Under the pieces are notes generated by a model, which saw nothing but the letters and a program-made list of their open reading frames with translations, was not told where the DNA came from and searched no databases. Positions 7,315 through 13,159 of a DNA stretch of 13,159 bases are shown here, piece by piece (position 1 is the stretch's first letter; each line of letters starts with the position of its first letter). The stretch comes from Jimgerdemannia flammicorona (taxonomy: Eukaryota; Mucoromycota; Endogonomycetes; Endogonales; Endogonaceae), in assembly GCA_003990745.1 (NCBI GenBank), contig RBNI01004991.1, positions 1 through 13,159 of the forward strand, written 5' to 3'. The position numbers were made by a program, and so were the translations under genes.

Positions 7315-9222
7315 GGCAGCTTAGGCAGTGGAAGTGGCACTGGTGAAGGGGCCAGAGGGCAGAAGGAGAGGAGCTTTGCAGACTCACTGAAGGCTGGAGG
7401 TTGGCCAGTAAGAGCTCATAGTGGGCAGATAGGAGGGAAGGAGAAGCAGAAGGAAGGAGGAGTTAGAGGTGCTAGACCTCAGCTGGCAGGAGAAAGAGCT
7501 GGTGGAGTAGCTGATGGGAGTAGGGGTGGGATTGCTGATGGTGGTGTGACTGAGAATCTGGAAAAAAATCCAGATGTGATAGTTGATGGAGGAGCTGGGC
7601 AGATGGGCCCAAAGTGGAAGAGGGACTTGGTTGATAGTATGACAGGGCTGGTAGTGGCACTATTACTCAAGAAGTCAATCTCAGAGTTTGTAGCAACCTT
7701 GTACTTCCAGGGCTTAGCTGTGATGGTGAGGATGGTTCTGGGGATTATCTCAGAGCAGGTAGCTGGAGCTGTCTCAGTGAAGTTCCTGAGGAGACTAGAG
7801 GGAGTTAAAGTGGGTTTTGAGGAGGCAAGTTCACAGGAGGAAGCATTGAAATCTAGAGTGGCTGTTGGCAAGGTGGTGGTCTCTATGGTATGGTGTTTGA
7901 GGTGGGACTCCAGGGTGGTTCAGTTACTGGTGAAGGGGATACCTATAGTGATGATGGTTGAGACTAGGAGGAGGGTAGAGGAGGTGATGGCAGAGTATAG
8001 CAACATAGTCAATATTGGTTTCCAGATGTGGGAGGGGACCACTTTCAGGATAGGAGATGTAGACATCAGGATTTGGCTAGCTGAGAGGAAGACCATGGGG
8101 AAGACAAGTGACTGGCCTTCAGTGATAATGTGGAGGGCTTTTGTCTATAAGATATCGAGGGTGAAAGAGAGTGAAGAGGAGAAGGAGGACTTATTGGAAG
8201 CTCTGGAGGAGATGAGTGGAGCAGTAGAGTGGAGGGCAAAGGTCTGGAAGTTATATATAGAGTTGACACATTTGGAGATTATAGGTGGGAAATATATTTG
8301 CACTGACAAGAGACAGTGGAAGAGAGCTCAAGGGCACAAGGAGCAAAGAGAGCTACTGGTGAGTATGGGAGAAGGGGTGAAGGTAAATTCTGGGGGTCCT
8401 GAGAAGTCTGGGGGCATAGAGGTGAGTGTCTGGACTAGTAAGAGAGGAGGAGATACAGAGGAGGGCCTGGATGGGGCTGAGAAGATGATGTATAAAAACC
8501 CATTTGCTGATGGTATGTTTGAGGTCTAGGAGTCAGTCTTGGAAGACACTCCCCTTCTGGTCAGATGAGGCTCTGCTGTGAGAGATTGGGCAGCTGAGGA
8601 TGAGCTGATGTAGGGCACTCAGTGAGTATACTTTGGAGTTTCTGACATAGCAAAAGGAGGACAGATGGTGGCAGTTGGCAAGGATGAGCTGGTGGATATC
8701 CCAGAGGAGGGGTGGGATGAGGCTATAAGTATAGGGGCAGATACCATGATGCTGGATGTGGAAAGGCTAGAGATACCAGGAGAGAAGAAGGTGGGAAATC
8801 TGCTATAGATGAGCCAAGTGATGGATAACCTCACAGCTGAGGAGTTGGGGGAAGTAGACTTAAGAGTAATGAGTGAGAAGCATTGGGTATGGATTCTGTA
8901 TGAAGATGAAGTGGTAGAGATGCTGAAGGCAGAGGTACTTGCTATTTTTCTGGAGGAGGAGGGATATGAGGTTGATGAGGAGAGGAAGGCTGAGCTGGCA
9001 GTTGTTGCTGGTAAGTGGGCTACCTACTGTTGGACAGAGCAGCATGGTTTGCAACTCTGGCAGGAGGTATGTCTAGAGTATCATGAGGACTTTGAGGAGA
9101 AAGAGGATGGGGAGTTGACTGAGCTTCTGGTTGGACTGAAGGCAAAGACAGCTAAAGAGGAGGAACTGGCTGCTGAATATAACTTGAACTTAGTACAGAA
9201 GAGGTTGAATGTGGATTTATAG
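7315..9222 (+). pseudogene. LINE ORF1 protein (RNA-binding, RRM-like), copy A
   Basis: One frame (frame 1) runs 636 codons from after the TAA at 7312-7314 to TAG 9220-9222. Internal stops are only TAG 8527, TGA 8566, TAG 8611, TGA 8623 and TAG 8806, with no frameshift. The first 404 codons (7315-8526) are fully open. No ATG start is secure. A frame-1 extension to about 7216 reads ADIYARSGGPEAFNW across two more stops. The N-terminus includes RSFADSLKAGG, a common ORF1 feature of L1-type elements. The middle reads RRLEGVKVGFEEASSQEEAL, then LLVKGIPIVMMVE, RRVEEVMAEYSNIVNI and DVDIRIWL, an alternation of strand and helix like the RRM-type or DUF4283-type ORF1 fold. The C-terminal third is Glu-rich and probably helical. 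No CCHC knuckle was seen. The family role is to coat element RNA for transposition. ORF2 begins 32 bp downstream. Confidence 0.6.
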
Positions 9223-9253
9223 AGGATGGGCTTGATAATTAATATTATTCCTT

Positions 9254-9302
9254 ATGAACAGTACAACTAATATTTTCTCTCTAAATGTGAATGGGTTAAG
9301 GG
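9254..9302 (+). pseudogene. Start of LINE ORF2, cut off by the inversion
   Basis: ATG at 9254 in frame 2 opens MNSTTNIFSLNVNGLR. The SLNVNGLR string is the classic first strand of the APE-type endonuclease of L1-like elements, where Asn takes part in the active site. The coding sense then stops abruptly at TTAAGGG (9296-9302). The expected next part of the endonuclease is found on the opposite strand, starting at 10111. It lies 32 bp after the ORF1 stop, a normal spacing for the two ORFs of a LINE. Confidence 0.7.
9296..9302 (+). repeat. Inverted repeat arm, left edge of the inverted block (TTAAGGG)
   Basis: TTAAGGG here matches CCCTTAA at 10112-10118 as a 7-bp inverted repeat. The endonuclease sense switches strand exactly at these two points, so they mark the inversion breakpoints. 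The repeat is short and could be a microhomology used in repair. Confidence 0.6.
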
Positions 9303-10111
9303 TATCTGCCCCTCCCCAGTAAACCCTCACAGCCTCTTTCAATCTCATCCACTGAACACCTACTGATGAACCCTCATGTATCCAGTTGGCAATCTTTACT
9401 TAGATGTCCTCAACCCACAGGTCCCACAATACTTTCTCAGCCAGCAGAGAGAAGTTAAGGTGCTAATATCTGGATCTGTCTCCACTCCCCCCAAACTGCT
9501 CCTACCCCAGTAGCCCCCAGTGATCAGACCATAGGCACTATTCTATCTCCAGAGTCTTCCAGATATCTATGCCCTAGCATTTAGCTATCAGAATCCAGCC
9601 AATCCTCATACCCAGTCCATTCACCCAGTGTGTGTAGACCCTCTTTTCTCTCCACCATGATCTGCCCATATCCCCTAAGGAGCAAAGAGTCTCCACCTCC
9701 TTCCAAGTGTCCAGACCACCACTTCTCCCACCCACACTCCTCCCTCTATCAGTTCTATCTAACCTAAGATTCCACACTATATTAAAGTCACCTCCCAGAA
9801 CATCTACTCCTTCCTCTAAAAGAATGCCTTCCTCCAAAAGATCCCTAATCCATATAATGTGCTCACCCCTGACTATAGGACAGTAGCAAGAGCCTACTCT
9901 CACTGGCTCTCACCCAGGTCTATGCCATTCTCCCCAGACCAAACAGTCTCCCCAGCTTCTGATTCCACCCAAATCTCCTCTACCTCTTCTCACCAGAATC
10001 ACCACTTTGTCAATCTAAGCTGTAGCTCCTCCCCATTCTCTAGTCCACTCTGCCTGATCCTCTTCATCCTCACACCATATATCCTATAGTAGAAAGAGAT
10101 CAGTCTCCAAT
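9303..10111 (-). pseudogene. LINE ORF2 endonuclease (APE-type) domain in reverse orientation
   Basis: Read on the minus strand from about 10111 to 9303, this gives the remainder of an APE-type endonuclease: ETDLFLL-stop-DIWCEDEEDQ (about 10107-10055; the stop replaces the usual LLQE Gln), IDKVVILVRRG, the GDFN motif at 9792-9781, YTH at about 9636-9628, a degenerate RID-like MRIGWIL, and SDHW at 9528-9517. These are the ordered metal-binding and catalytic motifs of the family that nicks target DNA. After SDHW it continues into the post-endonuclease linker (WMRLKEAVRVYWGGAD). Stops include TAG 10086-10084 and several after 9570, and there is a frame change between about 9999 and 9903. Flanking LINE sequence on both sides is plus-strand, so this block is inverted within the element. 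Confidence 0.75.
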
Positions 10112-10118
10112 CCCTTAA
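10112..10118 (-). repeat. Inverted repeat arm, right edge of the inverted block (CCCTTAA)
   Basis: This is the partner of TTAAGGG at 9296-9302. Plus-strand LINE coding sense resumes immediately to the right. Swapping the block end for end would place the endonuclease continuation next to NVNGLR and the linker next to the pre-RT region, although one base of frame and roughly ten residues appear to be missing at the left join. Confidence 0.6.
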
Positions 10119-10840
10119 GTTAAGTAAAAATGTTATACTGCTCAGATCAGGATACTGGAAGGCAGCAAAGAAGAAGAGTAAGGTATGCTTCAAATTGGTT
10201 GATTAGATTATAGATAGAATGGGCAGATTTGATATCTTCTGGAGAGGTGGGTGATTGGAGGTTGGAGTGTGTAAAATTGGAGGTAGTGGAGCTGCAACAG
10301 GTACTGAGAGAGGAGGAGAAGACATATATGAAAGAAATGGCAGCTAGACTGAGGTAGCAGGAGCTTGAGGAGGGGGAGAGGTCTACTCAGTACTTGTCAA
10401 GGCTCCTCCAGGCTAGGAGGGTATGACATTGATGGGATGGGGTCCTTGATACTAAAGGGGAAATAGTGCATAGTATGTAATAGATCTTGGGGGTACTGAA
10501 GGAGAGGTGGAGGGGTCTGTGGAGTGAGGAGGAAGGGGGTGCAGATGAAGAGACAATTGGAGATATGCTGGAGGATTGGGAACTGCTGTAAGTAGAGGGC
10601 CTTGGTGACTTGATCCTACCAGTTCAGAAGGAGGAAATTCAGAAAGTCCTTACAGCAACTAAGCTTGGGGCAGTACCAGAGGAGGATGGATTACCTTGAG
10701 ACTTTTGGAAAAAGATGGTGAAAGTCCCTGGAGTGTTAGGAGAGATGGTAGTCCTCTGTGATCATGTTCTTCTGAAGAGTGAGTGGGTTGGAGAGCTGGA
10801 CTTAGAGTTGGTAGTATTGTTGTACAAAGACAAAGGAAGG
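10119..10840 (+). pseudogene. LINE ORF2 pre-RT and RT N-terminal region, copy A
   Basis: Frame 2, the same frame as the ORF2 start at 9254, reads the usual segment between endonuclease and RT: ECVKLEVVELQQVL (10265 on), LEEGERSTQYLSRLL (the GERSTKYF-like motif), LDTKGEIVHSM, LPVQKEEIQKVLTATKLGA, and EDGLP-stop-DFWKK with TGA at 10697-10699 in place of the usual Trp or similar. It ends at VVLLYKDKGR. There are about eight in-frame stops of all three kinds but no frameshift from 10265 to 10840. The reading between 10119 and 10260 is less certain. The RT catalytic motifs are absent because the copy ends here. Confidence 0.65.
10653..10840 (+). repeat. Direct repeat, first unit (RT N-terminal region of copy A)
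   Basis: This 188-bp segment aligns without gaps to 10841-11028. Landmarks are CTTGGGG at 10664 against CTGGGG at 10852, and the LYKDK codons at 10820 against 11008. Both pairs are 188 bp apart. By hand, about 63 per cent of the first 84 aligned bases match. The two units are therefore diverged relatives, not a recent duplication. Confidence 0.7.
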
Positions 10841-11028
10841 CATCAACGACCCTGGGGACTGCACTAGGGGAGGATGGTTTGCCTTGGGACTTTTGGAAAC
10901 GTATGGCAGCCATAGAGGAGGCTCTGGAGGAGATGTCGCTGATGTGTGATGCAGTCATCAGGTCCGGAGAATGGATTGGAGGGCAGCAGTTGGGGCTGGT
11001 ATCACTGCTATACAAGGACAAAGAGCGT
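10841..11028 (+). repeat. Direct repeat, second unit (start of LINE copy B)
   Basis: This is the second unit of the 188-bp pair, encoding STTLGTALGEDGLPWDFWK through LVSLLYKDK in frame 1. Unlike the first unit it has no stop codon and contains several CpGs. It directly abuts the first unit, which is how a 5'-truncated LINE joined to another LINE at this point would look. Confidence 0.7.
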
Positions 11029-12606
11029 AGGGAGGACTGGAAGAATTGGAGACCGATTATGCTGCTAGATATGGACTGCAAGCTGGTCACCAAAATCCTG
11101 GTGGTGAGGCTACAAGGTGTGGCCCAACAGGTGCTAGGGAAGGAGCAGAGAGGCTTTGTTGGGGGCCGACTGATCCAAGATGGCACGGCGTGGGTTCACA
11201 GGGTTATTGAAGGCGCTAGGGCTGCAGGGGTGGATGGCCGCTTGGTCTTTCTGGACCAGGAGAAGGCCTATGATAGGGTTCGGAGAGTGTGGCTGGAGAA
11301 GGTGTTGGAGCACATTGGAGTGCCAGTGGGTATGTGTAGGTCATTGATTGGATTACTGGAAGGGAGTAGGGCTGCGATTCTGGCTAATGGACATAGGGGG
11401 GCCTCATTCCCCTTGGGGAGGGGGGTGCTGCAGGGGGATCTGTTGTCACCCATCCTATACGCCTTCGCCTTGGAGCCATTGTTGGATAGGATCAGGCGTA
11501 GAGTTGGTGGATTGAATATCTTGGGTGTCGATTGGAAGATGGGGGCCTTTGCAGATGATATGGTGGTTGGGTTGGGTTCGGTGGAGGATGTGGCTCAGCT
11601 CAAGGAAATAGTTGAGTGGTATGAGAGGTGTTCTGGAGCAAAACTCAACTGGCACAAGTGTGAGACAATGGTCCTCGGAGAAGGAATTGTAGGGGGGGAC
11701 GTCATTGGAACAATTGTCCCAGCTGGAGGAGTGGTATGGTACTTGGGTATCTATTTCTCGGTGTATGGCTCTTTACTTCCTAAGGAGTGGTGGGAGCGCA
11801 AGCTGGTAGAATGGGGGAGAGTACTGACAAGCTAGGGTGGTAGACAGGTGTCGCTGGCAGGGAGGGTAACTGTTCTGAATATGTATTAGATGCCGAAGCT
11901 TTGGTATCTGGGCTACCATTTGGATTTCCCTAAGTGGGTGGTTAAAAGGCTTCTCAAGATGGCCTGCTCTTGGCTCTGGACTGGACGCCAGAGTCAGATT
12001 GGCTGGGAGGTACTCGCACTCCCTGTGGATCGTGGAGGACTTGGCCTGGTGGACTTTTCCAAGAGGCTACTCTGCTTGAGGGCATGGTGGATGAGGAGGG
12101 CCAGTGAGTTGAGAGGAGGAGAATAAGTGCCACTTATGCAGCATTTGTGGGAGGTGAGAGTGTCACCATGGAGTGGTTCAGGAGATCTACTATCCTTGGT
12201 GGCCTTGGATGGTAGCCGAAGGATGCGGTACAAAGGATTCTGGTGGGGAGTGGTAGATGGGGCCCATCGCATTGGGATCCGGTGGCGAGGCACTGAAGGG
12301 GATGAGGACTGGGGGCTGGGGATGTGGAGGTGGGACAGGCTCCTGTTGAGAGGGAATCTGGTCGAAGACTTCCGATTAGAGGAGGGCATGGAGTGCCTTA
12401 GGGGTCTGGGACAGGACCTGTGGCCAGAGGCCTGGCAAGGGGCCGGGATCGGGGAGGGATGGGACTGGGCAGGCATCTGGTCTTGGATCAAGGTGGTGTC
12501 GAGGTGGCTCCCACCAAAATTCTGGGTAGCATAGTGGAGGCTGCTGCGGCGAAATGTGATGCTTAACTTTAGGGCTGGCCATCTGGTGGATGGTGGGGTC
12601 TTTGAT

Positions 12607-12678
12607 TGTGAGGAGTGTCATAATATAGGGCAGGAGGGAGGGGTGGTACAGACTCCTGAACATTGGCTGGGGGAGTGC
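12607..12678 (+). other. zf-RVT-like CCHC zinc motif in ORF2 of copy B
   Basis: The codons give FDCEECHNIG, then QTPEHWLGECE, spaced C-x2-C-x14-H-x4-C and followed by a Trp-containing FWRVVGG. This matches the outline of the zinc-binding domain found after the RT of plant and fungal L1-type elements (zf-RVT, C--C------E---H-L--C------W). It lies between the stops at 12532 and 12910. Confidence 0.65.
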
Positions 12679-13130
12679 GAGAGTATGGAGAACTTTTGGA
12701 GGGTAGTTGGGGGGAGATTGGGAGTGCCAGCGCCTGACCCTGAGGAGGGGGGGAGGTGGGCAGCTCTACAGTCGAGGTTGGTGGGAGGGGTGGGGAATGA
12801 GTGGCTGACGGTTGGTTGGGCTGTTGCAATATGGGTGGGGCTTGCAGAACACTGGCGGAGCATCTTTGAGGAGGGCCCTCGGAGGCCTGTGAACCTGAGG
12901 GTAGTTAGGTAGGAGGAGCTGATGCTCGAGCTCTTTAAGGCATGGTGGATTGGTTGGGGCCTCAAGGGGGGGAGACATAGAGGACTAGTTAGGAGGATTG
13001 TAGAGAAGAGTGGTGGTAGAGTTGTAGTGACGGTGGATGGGGTGGCATTTGTGGGGACTCCGGAGGGAGGGGGGCCCTGTGGGATAGGGTGAGGGCGTGG
13101 GCTATATAAATATTACTATAGACGTCAGTT

Positions 13131-13159
13131 AATAAAGAGAGTCCAAGTGACTATAAAAA
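13131..13159 (+). promoter_or_regulatory. 3' end of LINE copy B: AATAAA and A tract
   Basis: AATAAA at 13131-13136 lies 39 bp after the ORF2 TGA, and the window ends in AAAAA about 20 bp later. This is the expected poly(A) signal and start of a poly(A) tail of an L1-type element. Whether the A tract continues cannot be seen. Confidence 0.5.

Larger units (their letters stand above)
7190..10840 (+). mobile_element. LINE copy A: L1-type non-LTR retrotransposon, rearranged and truncated
   Basis: This block follows the AT-rich DNA with a sharp change to G-rich sequence on the plus strand. It carries, in order, an ORF1-like frame, the start of ORF2, an inverted endonuclease domain, and the region leading into the reverse transcriptase. 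It breaks off within the RT domain, just after LYKDK at about 10834. CpG is almost absent: by eye I found one, near 8157, in about 3.5 kb of balanced-GC DNA. That points to long exposure to cytosine methylation and deamination. No 5' end or target-site duplication could be fixed; the left border lies somewhere in 7090-7200. Confidence 0.75.
10841..13092 (+). pseudogene. LINE ORF2 reverse transcriptase with zf-RVT motif, copy B
   Basis: Frame 1 is continuous with no frameshift and five internal stops: TAG 11833, TAG 11887, TAA 12124, TAG 12532, TAG 12910. The RT domain (10841-11832) is fully open. It has NWRPIMLLDMDCKLVTKIL (motif 1), GFVGGRLIQDG (motif 2), VFLDQEKAYDRV (motif A, catalytic Asp), GRGVLQGDLLSPILYAFAL (motif B), GAFADDMVVG (motif C, FADD at 11548-11559), GAKLNWHKCETM (motif D) and VWYLGIYFS (motif E). 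The ATG at 10783 is not the true start: its first 19 or so codons read copy A out of frame. Past the stops come SLAGRVTVLNMY and a Trp-rich connection domain. The zinc motif C-x2-C-x14-H-x4-C follows at 12607-12678. No RNase H was identified. The family copies element RNA at nicked target DNA. As it stands only the RT core could be made. Confidence 0.8.
10841..13159 (+). mobile_element. LINE copy B: 5'-truncated L1-type retrotransposon
   Basis: The element begins inside the RT-coding region and runs to the end of the window. It contains RT, the thumb/connection region, a zf-RVT-type zinc motif, a TGA ending ORF2 at 13090-13092, AATAAA at 13131-13136 and a terminal AAAAA. 5' truncation is the normal outcome of incomplete target-primed reverse transcription. 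It has about 50 CpGs by eye in 2.3 kb, against about one in copy A, so it is younger or escaped methylation. A target-site duplication cannot be tested because the right flank is outside the window. Confidence 0.8.

Noticed and set aside
10783..10840. ATG at 10783 as the start of the reverse transcriptase
   Set aside because: The first 19 or so codons read copy A out of its coding frame (frame 2 there encodes the RT N-terminal region ending LYKDK). RT-homologous sequence in frame 1 starts only at about 10841.
12376..12978. Overlapping Pro/Ser-rich minus-strand frames across the LINE 3' part
   Set aside because: They are antisense shadows of the G-rich ORF2, whose plus-strand frame has RT and zinc motifs.
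10841..13092. Stop-codon reassignment (TAG/TAA as Gln) in copy B
   Set aside because: Copy A and the other remnants carry TGA stops as well, and two genuine-looking gene ends in the window use TAA (129 and 3399), so mutation decay is simpler.

Overview
The window looks like repeat-rich DNA from a filamentous fungus. The reasons are a short GT-AG intron of fungal type (79 nt with a CTGAT branch-like site), L1-type non-LTR retrotransposons, and alternating blocks of balanced GC and extreme AT content. Many reading frames are broken by in-frame stops rather than frameshifts, the pattern left by C-to-T mutation of repeats. I cannot name the species. A Pezizomycete or another fungus with AT-rich compartments fits, but this is a guess. 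No intact host gene is fully contained.

Layout. 1-129: the last 42 codons of an unidentified gene with normal composition, followed by a 3' UTR with AATAAA at 216-221. 130-540: nothing clear. About 817-3399: decayed coding sequence of one or two unidentified plus-strand genes, including a frame-restoring intron at 1579-1657 and a D/E-rich C-terminus ending at 3399. 3416-3547: a short imperfect tandem repeat, then an LTR-like TATA/AATAAA stretch. About 3870-7100: an extremely AT-rich block. Within it two heavily mutated protein remnants can still be read: an ankyrin-repeat protein (about 4660-5410) and an F-box-like plus leucine-rich-repeat protein (6190-7073).

From about 7190 to the end there are two L1-type LINE copies joined head to tail. 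Copy A (about 7190-10840) has almost no CpG. It holds ORF1 (7315-9222), the start of ORF2 (9254), an endonuclease domain lying in reverse orientation (9303-10111), and the N-terminal part of the RT region (10119-10840). The reversed block is bounded by a 7-bp inverted repeat, TTAAGGG/CCCTTAA, so a simple internal inversion explains it. Copy B (10841-13159) begins abruptly inside the RT region. It repeats the 188 bp of RT coding that end copy A, keeps its CpGs, and has an RT domain with all main motifs. It runs in one frame to 13092 with only five TAG/TAA stops, carries a zf-RVT-type CCHC motif, and ends with AATAAA and a short A tract.

How it fits together: this is a graveyard of nested elements and gene-family remnants of different ages. 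The LINE ORFs once encoded an RNA-binding ORF1 protein and an endonuclease/reverse transcriptase for target-primed insertion. As read here, neither copy can make a complete ORF2 protein. I did not find a new functional system. The most notable structures are the inverted endonuclease block, the chimeric LINE junction with its sharp CpG break, and the readable ANK and LRR fossils in AT-rich DNA.
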